Assembly (NCBI GenBank): GCA_963969345.1
Contig: OZ017766.1
Location: 9,362,001-9,426,000, forward strand
Direction of reading: 5' to 3'
Origin: Turbatrix aceti
Taxonomy: Eukaryota; Nematoda; Chromadorea; Rhabditida; Panagrolaimidae
DNA length: 64,000 bases
The notes beneath the pieces are model-generated. The model was not told the DNA's origin. It saw only the letters and a program-made list of their open reading frames with translations, and made no database searches. Position numbers and translations under genes: made by a program. Each line of letters starts with the position of its first letter. The first letter of the stretch is position 1. Of this stretch, positions 11,435 to 24,080 are shown piece after piece.

Positions 11435-12245
11435 ATGACGTCTAACGACAAATTATCCCTTCCTGACGCATCTTATTTGAAAAATTTCGAAGCTTCGGTC
11501 TACAAAACCGAATACTCGAAAAAGTTTGTCATCGTTGCTGATTCTCTGTTTTGCGCCTTCAAGGAACGAAATCGGCCAGTTGTCGGCGTTTTTGTTTACC
11601 CAAACATTAGCAGCGTTCATGACGTCAACGTAGTTTACCGGTAATAATTTGGAATTTTTTTCTGGGTTTGGAGATTTGTACAAGTCAGTAGTATTTTAGA
11701 GCAGAAATCTGCGACTACGTCACCAAAGTTCTGAAGTACGATTCCCGCGATGCGATTCACGTGCTGTCTTTCGGTTTCGAAGCAATCTCCCTTAATCCGA
11801 CAGAAAACGTTGGAAAAATAGCCAGTAGTATTTTATCTGCCCTGAAAGACGCTGCAAAGATGATCAAAAGCCGTAGAATTAAGCTCTGGTTTCTCACAAT
11901 TCCCGAGATCGGAGATTTTGCTGCCAAGTTCCGCGAATTCAACAATTTTTTTCGAAAGGCAGTGAAAAAATCTGGAAATTTGTAAGTTTTTTGTTTTTAT
12001 AGCAGATAATCGAAATTTATTAAACAAAATATGTTATTTATGTAATTTTGTTCAGAAACCTGGCATTGTTCGATTTTTCTAAACTAGTGATGACTCGGCC
12101 CAAAACAAATGAATTGGAGCGTTTTCGGATGCTTTTGAAGTTTTTCGAACAAAAGAAGGGACTTCAATTGTTGCCGGTTTTACCAGATCCTGAGAATTTC
12201 GTCATCCGGCCTGAAGCTTCGAGCAGTTCTGTAATTGATGTTTAG
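11435..12245 (+). CDS. SGNH/GDSL-hydrolase-like protein, 225 aa
   Basis: Exons 11435-11640, 11700-11981 and 12056-12245; GT/AG junctions, phases 2 and 2. Near the N-terminus FVIVADSLF fits block I of SGNH hydrolases (usually GDS with the nucleophile serine). IHVLSFGFEAISLN resembles the GxND block, IKLWFLTIPEIGD the central strand, and LALFDFSKL the region near the catalytic Asp/His, all in the right order and spacing. The oxyanion residues are not canonical (VADS for GDS, GFE for GxN), so activity is doubtful. No signal peptide is seen. A decayed copy lies just upstream and a third copy is at 38016-38895 with the same intron positions. Assignment rests on fold-level motifs, not a database match; such domains also occur in retrotransposon-encoded proteins. 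Confidence 0.6.
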
Positions 12246-12572
12246 TGATATTTGGTGAAGTAAATACTGATTTTTATCGGTAAAAATCAGACAACAGTTT
12301 TTTTTCTTTTTTTGATGCAAAAAATAGATTTTTGTAAAAAAAAACAGTTTTTTAATTTTTTTCTAAAAAATTGTATTTTCTAAAAAATAAAAAAAAATAA
12401 GTTTTCTTTATAATTTGTTTGGCAACATTTTCCCAAAAAAATGGGTTTTCTTTGAACAAATTTTTTTCCAGTTTTGCCGGTAAATTTCCAACTGATTCGC
12501 ATCTGCAGCATTTTTCGTCCTTTTCATGTTTTTTCAGATTGTAAGCGTAAACTTTCAGAAATTGTATTTATT
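12246..12572. other. AT-rich gap between convergent genes
   Basis: The plus-strand SGNH-like gene and the minus-strand Str-type receptor end towards each other here. Homopolymer-rich sequence; I see no further feature. Confidence 0.4.
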
Positions 12573-13732
12573 TTACCAATGGCGTGCCGTAGCAACAAAC
12601 GGTAAAACCGAATGAGAAACAATGATTTTCTTTTGAAATCGAGATCCGATTGTGTTTCGGAAGGATTTTATGGTCAAGATTTTAATCAAAGGGTAAACTG
12701 CCGGCATGAGTGGCTGAGAGATTCTAAACCATACTCCAATTGCCTTAAACGCAGTACTTTTTTCGTCGAAGCTGATATAGCGAATGGTTTTTGGAAAAAT
12801 CACCGCAAACAGAGGAACGGCAGCTTCGACTGTCATAACAATTGTGAATTGTTTGTGTACAGCGTTGACTGTTTTTAACGATGTCAGTGATCGGAGTCGA
12901 AGGTAAACTACGATGCCGGAAATTATGATGATAGCGTACGAGTAAGACATGATAATTGTTGACGCTGTAGTTTTTATAATGGCCAGGGGTATGCCAAAGG
13001 CATCGGGATCGTATATTTCGGTGTAGTTCTCTCTGATATCCGCGTGGAAGGCTTCCTGGATTTCAGGTTGCCAGAGAAGGTGAATTTGCGGGAAAACCAT
13101 AAATCCAAAAACAGGGCACGCACTGATGAGCACGATACCTGCCATTATCAGCGGTGATAGCGTGATGTCAAACATGACAAAAAAGAAACGGTAGACAAAT
13201 TGAATGGTTATACAATTGACGGACAATAAAATTGAAGCGATATGAGTCATGCTGGTGATATATGTGCAGTTGCCAGACCAGTTTCCAAGAATGCCGCTGG
13301 CGTATTGAATGTACCATTTCCCCGCTATGCGACTATCCTGCAAGCGCAAAAAATTATATATATTTTTAATATTTATACATATATGTACATATAAAATTTA
13401 TGCTATTATGTATTTTATATATACATATTGTTACTATATACAAATACAATACTATACTGTATATATATGATGATACAACATATGTATAAAATTTGTATAT
13501 TTTTTATATTCAAAAAACAATTTGTATCCGATAAAAGAAAACATACAAATAGAACCAAACAATTTAAAATAGAAGTCAATAAATCATGAATACATCCGTA
13601 GTACAGTACTTTTTTATAACCCTGCATACTGGGCGTACATTTGTTTTTGATAAACCACAATAAAGTTACATTGCACAGAACAGCGATGCAACTTATTATA
13701 GAATTGTATAGCCAATGGGAAAAGCCTATCAT
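12573..13732 (-). CDS. Str-type seven-transmembrane chemoreceptor, 316 aa
   Basis: Exons 13732-13547 and 13337-12573 (minus), joined at a strong GTATGT donor and TTGCAG acceptor in phase 0. The protein opens MIGFSHWLYNSI, running directly into TM1 with the N of CNVTLLWFI, as in nematode Str/Srd-type receptors; TM2 follows GYKKVLYYGCIHDLL. The extracellular loop carries NWSGNCTY glycosylation sequons. Further hydrophobic segments lie at LSPLIMAGIVLI, ASTIIMSYSYAIIIISGIV, FTIVMTVEAAVPLFAVI and the seventh ends PLIKILTIKSFRN, closely like the P-L-I-x-I-xx-I-K-x-F/Y-R signature of the Str superfamily. Such proteins sit in sensory cilia and couple to G proteins. I chose ATG 13732; a GTG-led extension would need an upstream exon. 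No defects are seen. Confidence 0.8.
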
Positions 13733-15150
13733 TTGTGCCACTGATGTGAAACAATAAAAGTATGAGAAAATAAGTTGTTAACCGAGTTGCATATGTTTGT
13801 GGAGTGTACTCTTAATTAACAAGCAACTGTTTTTTGTGTTGTGCATACATATGGCATTGGGATAAAAATGGTTATTAGTCACACACAGGTGCAAAAACTA
13901 ATCATTGTACAACAAAAAATCTTGTGACCATATTTACATATTTTTTGCTGAGTGATACTAACAAATTTGCGATGCAGACACAATTTTGCTTTGCACAAAA
14001 ATAAGTACTGCGACAAAACATTGGTTATTTTTTTAAATAAATATTTTGTGTCATCAAAAACAAATTTTAAATTTATATTTATTTTTTTTTTAAATTCTTA
14101 ATAAAATATGAATCAGAAAAGTTGATTGTAGCAAAATTGAGATCGACTCCATAAACTCTGAATCCAAGAAAATTTTGACTTGAGTTACACAGTATTTCCC
14201 ATTTTTCCGTTCACGCCCTCTGAATGCCACTGTAAAAACAACATTTTTTATGCACTTTTCTGCAAGTTACAGACATGAAATGACAACGAACAACGTTATC
14301 AGAAAAACTCGTAGACACTTTTGTATGGAATAAAAAAGATATAGGTAAAGTACAGGTGGGGTGGGGTCAAACTGTCCAAATTAAAAAAAAATTAAATTAA
14401 ACTGGTAATGTTCTCAAAAAATATGTATAATACAGAATACAGTACTGACTCGAAAAAATGTAAAACTATAAAAAGGCGAAACGGTGGTACAATAAAAAAA
14501 GGGTCGGGGTAGGGGGAGTGTAAGTGCACTTATGACGCGACGTCTTGGGGCTTAATTAAGACGGCTTAAAACTATACGTATTGCTGGAAAAAATTGAGTA
14601 AGTTGTAAAAAATTGAAGAAATCGTTCGAAATAAGTATAAAAAAGTCGAATTTGTATTTAGCATCGTTTCGCAGAAGTTGAGCTTCAAAGCATCGTGGTT
14701 CACCGGTTTGCGTAGTTGGTTGGATGGTTGTTCAGGGTACATAGATTCTGCAAAAAAATTTAGTTTTTAGATTGAAAAAATTGAAATAAACAAAACAAAA
14801 AAAATCGACTTTTTAGGAACACAATTATTTAATCGTTGATTTTCGTGTCGAAACCCAAAAACATTGATATTTTTCCAAAAAAAAAATTCGTCCCAGAAAC
14901 CAAAAAAAATTATTTTTCGTCCTAGAAACCCAAAACAACAATTTTAGTTCCAGAAACCCAAAAACGCGTAGTTTTCGCACATTTTGCATGTTTTATCAAC
15001 GAATTTGATTTTGTTCGTATTCGTTCAGAAAAAAATACTTGAAAAACGTTCGTTTAACAAACAAAAAATTTAAAAAAAATCATGTTCGTTTCCCAAAACT
15101 TTTTTTTGTTGGTTACAAACAAATTTTGTACCCCCTTCCCCAAAACTCAC
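13733..15150. other. Gene-free interval including the kinase 3' UTR
   Basis: Holds the Str receptor's upstream region and, at about 14600-14747, the last non-coding exon of the kinase transcript. A series of diverged ...CGTCCCAGAAACCCAAAAA... units at 14840-14960 resembles the CTCGACACGAAA-type repeats elsewhere. Otherwise AT-rich without coding signal. Confidence 0.4.
14600..14747 (-). other. 3' UTR exon of the kinase gene
   Basis: After the stop codon (15163-15161) the kinase exon runs only ten more bases before a strong donor, AAG|GTGAGT, at 15151/15150. A matching acceptor TTTTTTTGCAG|AATC lies at 14747. The exon's distal end is approximate. An intron this close to the stop would not be expected to trigger nonsense-mediated decay. 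Confidence 0.5.
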
Positions 15151-15160
15151 CTTAATCCCA

Positions 15161-18100
15161 TCAAATCACCGAACACGAAGTTGCATTCTCATACCGTTGT
15201 CTCCGCTGCTTGCTGAGTGCCTTCGATATCGCCGGCCTTCTCGGTGTCGTCGCCGTCGCTGCCGTCCTTCGACACAGACACATTGCCCTCTTGATAATCG
15301 GTGTCGAAGTCACCGACGGAATTGTGTTCTGATTTTGGCTGCCAGGAGCCATGACAATCGTGTCAAACATCACCGCTGTCGTCGTCGTTGACGTCGGTAA
15401 AAGTTCACTCGTTGTTCGGGAAGTTGTCCAAATTTTCGGTGGCACAATTATTGATTCTGTTGCCGATTGTGGAATTTTTGATTTTTCTAATAATTCTAAT
15501 TCGTCCAAATCGACGATTTCAAATTGACTGTCAGGTTCGATGGGGTCAACTTTGATTTCGGGTTGATTTTCGTCCGGTGCTATTTCGATGTCCATTTTTG
15601 GTTCCAAAACTCCAATCGACCTAGACTGACTCGTTGACAGGTGAAGTCCAAATGCATAATTCAGTGACATTTTTTTCATCATATCCGAATGCGAATCCAT
15701 GGGTTGGGCATTTTCCTGTTCGTCGTACGTCGGTGAAGAAATAACCGACGATGAAGACAAATCGTTCATCGATGGCTCAGAAATGCTTCGATAGAGTCTC
15801 CTCCGACGTCGGTCCCGACCACCTGGACTACTACCGGTTTCATCTGCCGACGGTAGAAGTTCAGGTGACTGTACAAACTTTTTCCTGCCCCCGCAGACTT
15901 TTGCATATTCGTCATCCAGATCCAAGCTGCAGTTGTTGTTATTGTTTCCGGAAAATCTTCGTCGATTGAATGATTCGAAGGGTTTCATTTTGCGGCAACT
16001 GTTCCGAATTCTTCCATCGCCTCGGAATGGACTCTTGGAATCCATCTGCAAAATTGAAAAATTTAAGAAAGTACTAAAAAAAGTTGGAAAACTTTTCTAA
16101 ATTTTTTTGGAAAAATATAATTTTTTATTACAAAAAATCTGAAAACTGTTTTTTTTTTGTTTAAAAAAAACATTTTGCTTGCTTAAAAATTAGAAAATCA
16201 AAATTTGTGGTTGAAAAAAAGAAAACTAAAATTTATGAAATAAAAAAATTTTGAGAACTTTTTTAATTCAAAAATTCCACAATTTTTTATGAAAATTCAA
16301 AAACTAAAAAAATTTGATCAGCAATTTGTTAAAAAAAACTATTTTTGTTAGTAAAAAACGCGTTTTTAAAAAATCTAAATTTGTACACAAAAAGTAAAAA
16401 ATTGGTTCAAAACGAAAAAAAAGAAAAATAAATTTTAGAAAAAATAATTTTTTTTTAAATTTCGTAATTCCCAAAATTTTCCCCCTCCAAACTCACCCTC
16501 GGTTCAGCAACAGAAAATCGTTCAGCAATTTTCCGGATATGTCCCTGTTCGACGGCGGAAAGCGAGCTCGCAACCGAGCATTCGTCCAGCTCGGCGCCTT
16601 CAACGATCGTCGGCGTTCCGGATGTCGGGCGTTGGGCCACGGCTGCAGCCGTCGCTGCGGCAGCGGATTTGAGCTCGGCGTCGGAGAGCGATCGTCCGAT
16701 GGCGCCGACGTGACGGACGATGACGTTCCACTTTCGAAGGTCGTCTTCGACGAGTTTGCTGATCTCTTCGTACGCTGAAGCAAATGATGGACGGGTCGAG
16801 GCGTCGTACTGTAAAAATTGATGTTTTACAAAAAAACATTTTTTAGGATAAAAATAAAAAAAATTACAAAAAAAATTTTTAGGATAAAAATAAAAAAAAA
16901 TTCGAAAAAACAAATTTTTAGGATAAAAGTAAAAAAAATACAAAAAAAAAATTCAGAACAAAAATGGAAAAAAAATACAAAAAAAAAATTCAGAACAAAA
17001 ATTGAAAAAAAATACAAAAAAAAATTTTTATTTCATAAAAATAATGTTTTTTTTGGATTTTTTAAAGAATAAAATTAAGAACAAATAGTGCGAAATTCTT
17101 TGTTACATAAAATCTTTTTTTTCTGTTAAAAAGATATAATTTTAGAATTTTGATTTTATTATTAAATTTTTTTCCAACTTTTTGAATTTTTTTTGCTTTT
17201 TAACCGAATTTTTGTTTTCTTTATTTTTCATTCCATTTTTTGTATATTTTTGGAAAAAAATCTGTTTTCAAGCCAATTTTTTTTTATTTGGTTGTCATTT
17301 TTTTTGATCCCGTTTTTTAATGATATATTTTCTTAGATATTTTTTATTTTTTACCCCTATTTATGCCCCCAAAATCCCCACTCACCCTACAACACTTGAA
17401 CGCGAGCAACAAAAAGTTGACCGGTGTATCGGGAGGACATTTTTCGGCAAAACCCGTGTAATCAAGACCAAATTTGTTTGTCCGCGATAGTCCATCATCT
17501 GGGTCAGCGTTGATGCGTGCAATCATCTGGCAGAGAATTATTCCGAAAGAAAATACATCGGATTTTTCGTTGTACGGCTTTTCATGGAGCATTTCGGGTG
17601 ACATGTAATTTTCGGTTCCCGCCTGCTGAGCGTACCTCCCGGGCTGGGGTATCGGAGACGATAGACCAAAATCCGCAACTACAGCTTTGGGAAACGGTGA
17701 CGTGTGAGTCGTCTGGATGAGGACGTTCGTCGCTGTCAGATCGCGGTGCATGAATCCGCATTCGTGGACGTAGCTCATGCCACTGCTGACGTCACGGGCA
17801 AAGAGGCATCGCTGGAGCCAGGGAAAGTCGCTGTCATGGTTGATGATCGCCTGCTGGAGGGTTCCTCGGTCGCAGAAGTCCGTCACGAGGTGGATTGACC
17901 ACTGAAGACCACAGCGCTCGATGCAGAGGCACCTGAAAAAAAAAGATTCGTAAAAAAAAATGTTGACAGACAAAAAAAAATTATCGAAAAATAAAATTTG
18001 TTCGCGAACGTGGTCAAAAATGTTTGCACGTGTTCGTGTTTTTTTCGCCAACAAAATTCAAATTTCAAATTCTGCAAAAAAAATTTCCTCCGACATTTTT

Positions 18101-20473
18101 TTCCAGGAAAGTTTTATTGCTTTTTTTTTGTTAGAAAAATTCTAAAAAAAAATTAAAAAATTGCAAAAAAAAACCCTAAATTTTTGTTCGTTGCAAACAA
18201 ATTCAAAAAATCTATAAAAAAATTTTGTTAGAAAAAAAATTTCTTTCATTTTGTTTGCAAACAGGTAAAAAACATTTGCATGTGTTTGTGTTCGTTCACG
18301 AACAAAATAACAATTTTTTTCAAAATGTTTGCATTTGCAAACAAAATTTTTAAAACCAAAAAGTTTTCAGGTAAAAATTTCCAATTTTTTTTATTTCCGA
18401 AAAACGTCAAAAACCAACCGAAATCCAACAATATTGTCGTGCTTGAGTCTCGTGAGCATGCAAGCTTCCTTCTCGACTTCTTTCTTTGCGCAAAGACGAG
18501 CACGTTCGACGTCTGGGCCCTTGATCTTGGCGACCTTCATCACAGAAATTTCGGGTTCATCTGTGAATTCGCCAAACGATCGCACAAGGTATACGTCAGC
18601 AAAGAATCCAGATCCAAGAAATTTGATGACTTCAAAATCGTCCCGCAGTCTGATTTGCCCGATTGCATCTCGACTTGAGCCTTTGTGGTAGAGGTGATTC
18701 TGAAAACGGTATTTGGTTATTTTTCGTTACGCGACAAAAAAAAACTTTGGAAAAAAATACGCTTCAAAACTAAAAAAAATTTGCCGTGAAATTATAAAAA
18801 AAATATTTAAAAAAAAAGTCGTTTCGAGACCACAGAATTTTTTTTGGTAAAAACGGTCGTTTCAAAGTGAAAATGTGTCAATTTTTTATATGTAATAAAA
18901 TTTGATTTTATGAGTTTCGAAAAAAATGTACACCTTCCAAAGAAAAAATTCGTTTTGAAACCAAAGAATAAAAGTTTTTAGAAAAAAAAATCGTTTTAAG
19001 ACAATTTTTTTTCATGACAAAAATTTTTTACAATAATTTAGTTCCAAAAACCACAACAAATTTTTTTTTCGTTTCAAGACCCGAAAAACCAACCCTCAGG
19101 GCGAGTCCTTCAATTCTCGAAATCACAGATCTCGTCGTGGGTGACATCGGAGTCGTCGTCGTCGTTGAAATCGTCGTCGACGGCGAAAGATGACTCGCAG
19201 CCGCTGCAGCAGCCATCATCGGTCGACTTCTTCCAGTCGTTGCTGCCTTCGAGGCAGCGCAGAGATCGGTGACAAAGCTGGTCGACGTCGAAGGACTTGA
19301 ACTCGTGTAGAACGTTGGCTCATCCGATTCAATTGATCCATTTCTGCAAAAACACAAAAATAAAAAAAAATTATAAGTCGCATACAAAATACAACATTTT
19401 TTCAACAGTTCTAAAAAATTGGGGGTAATTGATTCAGTTCAGAAAAAAAATGAATGCATGACACCAAAAAATTGAAAAGTGGCCAAATTTAGTGAGTATC
19501 CTTTTTTGGAACAAAATGATGGGTGCGATGCTAATTTGGAGGTCAAAGTGCCAAAAGAAATTGTTTGCGGATTTTTTCGTGGTCTTTGAAACAAAAAATA
19601 ATAATAGGTACTTGAAGTGCGTTTTTTTGGCTCCAAAAAATTTTCAAGTATGAAAAATGAACTCAAACATGAAAAAAAAAACAGAACAAAAATTGTGATA
19701 AAACAATTTTTTTTAAATAATGTTTTGAACCCAAAAATAACAAAAATTAGCTCAAGAAGAAGTTCGGAAAAATGTTTCCAAATAGCGTGCGCACTTTTGA
19801 GTCAAAAATTTTCGCTGTAGGAAAACCCTGAAGAATTTTCGTTGCGAAAACCTTCAAAAAGATAATTTTTTTTTTCAGTTTTCTTTCATTTTTGTGTTGT
19901 TGAAAATCCAAATTTTTTTGTTTTCCCCCAAAAAAATGTAATTTATCAATCAACACACCAGATAAATCTTACGTGCATAATCTCAACATTCTTTGCATTC
20001 CATTCCTTAGCCTAAATTTGGAGAAGAATTTCTTCCCTGTTTTCACCTCAATTGCATTCTTTTCTTTCTCCTTTTCTTTCGCTTACCTAAATATGTACCT
20101 ATCCTAAAGCTATCGAACACACAAATGACTAACATAAGCGTAAGCAGGACCCGATCTGGTGACTGATGACTACCGCTCTCGCAAGAGCAAAAATCGTAAG
20201 TCAATACCAACACATTCAAAATAAATACATAAATATGTAGTATTTTATGTATTTATTCCGTCCGTCAACAAAATTCTTCTCGCGAGCTCTTGATCAGTCA
20301 GGATGGAACGTAAAAGCGCAAAAATGAGTCATCAACGATACTCACCTTGATGACGAAGAATAGTCAGCGATCGACGATGACGAAGTGGTCGACGAAGCCG
20401 ACGACGATGGCTTCTCTGCTGCCGGACAGCGGCCGCCGCCGTGGCAGTGGTCGATCGGCGTCACAACCATCAT
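15161..20473 (-). CDS. TESK/LIMK-type protein kinase with C-terminal CaaX-like CSVI, about 800 aa
   Basis: Exons (minus): 20473-20346, 19343-19094, 18699-18419, 17932-17386, 16808-16497, 16045-15161; all phases agree and sum to 800 codons plus stop. Kinase domain is roughly residues 147-430: glycine loop GSGFFADVY (155-163), Lys181 in VMK, HRDLTATN (282-289), DFG (307-309), then NADPD and FGLD...FLLLAFKCC, strongly like testis-specific protein kinases, which phosphorylate cofilin and regulate actin. Thr instead of Lys in HRDL-T is normal for LIMK/TESK. The Ser/Thr-rich N-terminus (1-125) and long basic/Ser-rich tail are outside the catalytic core. The tail has RSISEP (592-597), a plausible 14-3-3 site, and ends ...NATSCSVI, a possible prenylation signal preceded by KQRRQR. 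The frame stays open upstream of ATG 20473 to a stop near 20585, so a slightly longer start or a preceding exon is possible. Confidence 0.85.
16826..17035. repeat. Intronic tandem repeat in the kinase gene
   Basis: Four to five diverged copies of a roughly 42-bp unit, GATAAAAATAAAAAAAATTA-like and later CAGAACAAAAATGGAAAAAAA-like, fill the intron between kinase exons 4 and 5. Reading frames through it (FRIKIKK... on the plus strand) are by-products of the repeat. Confidence 0.6.
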
Positions 20474-20689
20474 CTTGGACGCTGACGGTGGTGGGGTCGT
20501 GGTCGGGGCCGGGGTAAAGGTGACGGCGATTTGTGGGTGGCAACTGGTTGTGCGCTGGGTTGTGTTATTCTTTCACGATTGAAAGCAAAACAAAAAACGA
20601 TGCTACATTACAGAAAGCTTTGGAGCTGCAAAAATAACTAAATTAGGAGAAAATTCATTAAAAATACTTTTCTTTCAGGTTTTGACACG

Positions 20690-20945
20690 AAAAAATAAAT
20701 AAATACATTTTGAGGTCTCGACGCGTAAAAAAACGTTCAGGGTCGAAACATGAAAACATGAATAATACTTGGGTCTTGACACGAAAAAAACCGTATCGGT
20801 TCTCGACACGAAAAAAAAATGCGAATAATGATTTCGTCGTGAAAAAACTTTTTTTTTGGTTTCTGACACGATAAAAATACACAAATACGTGTCTCGGCAC
20901 GAAAACATACGCAACACAGGGTCTCGACACGAAAATTGTTTTTTC
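20690..20945. repeat. Degenerate CTCGACACGAAAA repeat array
   Basis: The phrase GGTCTCGACACGAAAA or a close variant occurs about seven times (near 20713, 20740, 20773, 20796, 20860, 20890 and 20920) with irregular spacing of roughly 25-60 bp. Related units occur at 23700-23790, in kinase introns (18826, 19070) and, further diverged, at 32809-32966 and 35400-35590. The phrase also matches the terminal part of palindromic element A (GGTCTCGACGCGAAAA). Confidence 0.6.
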
Positions 20946-23562
20946 GTCCTAAAACAAGAAAAAATCGAAAAATACGATATTTCAACGCGATTTCAACACA
21001 AAAAAAGTCGTTTGAATAAAAAAAATACACGCACAAAATTACCACAATTTTTTTGTGAATTTCAAAATTCATCCAAACTTTCCAACTGAAAAAATCCTCC
21101 CACAAGCAGCATGACTCCGGCGACGACTCAACCATTAAATTCGTCAGTTATTTGTCACATAACGAAATCCATGTTATCCTCAACGAAAAAAAAACAAACG
21201 CATACAGATAAAAAAATAGTAATTGGTTTGTGTATCGTGAAAAAAAACGGCGTTCGTTTGTTTCTGTAACCAATTTGTAATCGCGCTCTGTTCTGATTCG
21301 ATTACAAATCCCAAAGATGTGGTGCAAAAAAACAAAGGCGAAAAAAAAAACTGTCAAAAAATTAGATAGATTTTAGGCAAACAAATGACAAAAATTGGAA
21401 AAAAAACAGGATAAACGGTTTTTTATTGCAGCTGGGTTTGTAACGGTAAAAAGTAATCAAATATGAAAATAAATAACAGAAAAGTAAAAAAAACTATCAA
21501 AAAATCAATATTAGGCAAAACACAAAAAAGTTCACAGTAAAAAAAATCTAAAAGAAAAAAATAATAAGAACTTTCGTTTCAGGAACCGCGTTTTTTATTC
21601 TCAATCGTAACCTATTTTCAATTTTTCACTTTTTTTCACCTGCAATGCCAATTCGGTAAGACAAAAAAAAGGTGAAGTCACTTGTAGTGGTGGTAGTTGA
21701 CATTTTTCACGCACGCAAACTTCAAAATTACAAAAAAGGGAAAGAAAAGAAAAAAACCGAAACAAAAGAAAATGCTGCTGCATTTTTGAAAAAAAATCGA
21801 ATACATAAATTTCTTTTTACTATTTTATATTTTTATTTTTAAGAGTCTGCCCGCAGCAAAGATTTGTGAAAGCAGGCACGCATGCATGAAGGATAACAAG
21901 GACGTCATAAAATTCCATAATAAAAATTCACTTGAAAATTGAAAACTGAATACGTACATTGTACTTATTTGACATTCTTTTTGTCGATTATTGAGTGAAC
22001 TGTTGAATATTTTAATTGACCAATTTTACAGGGAAAAAATCGATAATGAAAAAAATATTTATTTAAAAATGGGAAAAAAAATTACACGAAACATAAAAAA
22101 AATCGATTGGTACACACATAAGTCCAGAAACTTCTATTATAGCAACGCGCTGTCTATACATAGCTGGAAATCGATCGTAAAGACAAAACAAACAAACATT
22201 GCAGCAGGCTGGTTGTCAAAATTGTGGACCGGGGCGGCTCCCTGAAAAAAACTGTTTTTGACAGAAAATTTTACAAAAATTGTAAAAAAAAATTGTATTT
22301 TTTTAAAATCCGCAAAAATTTATATAATGATTTTTTCGTTTTAAAAAGGAGTGCAAAAGATGTTCTTAAAGACCACAAAAATTGATGCCCCGAGCAATGA
22401 CTCAAAATTTTTGTTGCCCGCGTTCATGATTGTTTTTAGGAATTTTTGAAAAATTATTCACCGTTATTTACTTCAAAAAATTGTTTTGTTAGCGTTTGGA
22501 AAATTTTACTGATTTTTACGGGTGCAGATTTTTTGTACAGACCGAGGATAAATATAAAAAAACGGCGCGAGTTGGTAAAAAATTGATCAATCGAGGGAAC
22601 AAATGCGTGCATTTTGTCATCCTGCCAAGCTCCAAACAAAAAAAAACAGTATGAATGGGGTTCAAAATCGACCAAGCGATCAGCTGGGCTGGCCCGATTG
22701 ATGCTGGCTGACCAAACAAACAATCGAGTTCAAGAAGGAAAAAAGGAGAAAAAAAAACGAGTTCAACGTTGATAGTCAAAGATCACTTCGGGGAACAAAA
22801 AAATATGTATGATACAAAAAAATATTCAAGTCAGGAAAAAAATTTTGGTTGCAGGAAGTTTGATGGGAAAAATTCTGCGTTCAGTCAGCAAAAAAAATAT
22901 TTACAAGGAAAACTGCGACTTGGAAATGGGTCTGATGTGAGGTGAGCTAATCGATTGTCATCGTCGCATGCATGCATGCAACCAGCTCCTCCACAGCCAA
23001 AAAAAAACGAAGAAGAACAGTTTTGACAAGCAAGCAACCAACAAAAAAGAAAAAAAAATGACACGAACACAAACGCGATGGATGTCGACGTCGAAATCGA
23101 CGTTTTCGTCGTCGTTGATGGCGACTGACACAGACACCCCCACAACAATCGAAAAATTTCTGAAATACGTATTTATGTATCTATAAAAAAAATTCTCCGT
23201 TGCAAACGTTCGAACAAACGTGAGAACAACATCCAAAGGTGAATGAGCGTGGAATGTTATACGTACACCAGCACCAGCACAGCACGCACGCGCGCGTGTG
23301 GATTGGATTGAATCTGTCACACGCTGCTTCGCGTACAACAAATATGTACCACCACAAAAATCAACAATATCACATCGATGACACCAAAAAAGGGAATTCA
23401 AAAAAAATGTCAACACTCAACACGTCGCCTGGGGTCGGTCAGATCAAAAAAAATAAAAAAATCAAGAAAAAGGAAAAGTTAGAAGCATTTTTAACAAAAT
23501 GAGTCATATAAAACCGCTGGACATCATCAGAAACTCTTCAAGAAGTGGTCACTCGCTGGAAT

Positions 23563-24080
23563 TAATTTTTCGTGCAGAGACCAGCTGCGTTGCGCGTTTT
23601 CTGGCTTTTGCGCGTGTTTTGGAGTTTGAAAAAAAAGTCATATTATAAAATGAATTTTTTGAACAAAAAAAGGTTATTTCTGTTTTTTAGTTTAGTGTGA
23701 AGGTATTTTTGAATCTCGGCACGAAAAAATGCAATAACCATGGTTTCGACACGAAAAAATGAAAATGTTGGGGTCTCGGCGCAAAAATTGTATTTTTAGT
23801 TTTTGCACAAAAAAATAATGAAGCAAAATTTTCCGGTATAAAAAAATATTTTAATTTGTGCCACAAAATTTTGTTCAAAAAGTACGTTTTTTTCAAACTC
23901 CAAAATTTAAAAAAAAGGTGACGAAACAAAAGAAAGTGTTTTTTTATTTTATAAATTTTTCGTGCAGAGACCAATTGCGTTGCGTGCGTTTTGGAATTTG
24001 AAAAAAAAACATGGCAAATAGATGCTTAAAATTACATAACTTTTTTGAACCAAAAAAAATTATTTCTGTTTTTCAGCCGA
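23563..24080. repeat. Direct duplication, two copies of about 120 bp
   Basis: Copy 1 (23563-23690) and copy 2 (23957-24080) both start TTTTTCGTGCAGAGACCA, continue with GCGTTGCG, TTTGAAAAAAAA and end TTATTTCTGTTTTT. They differ by short indels. The stretch between them contains CTCGACACGAAAA-type repeats. Confidence 0.6.

Noticed and set aside
16818..17072. FRIKIKK-type frame in a kinase intron
   Set aside because: By-product of a tandem A-rich repeat inside an intron flanked by well-supported kinase exons.
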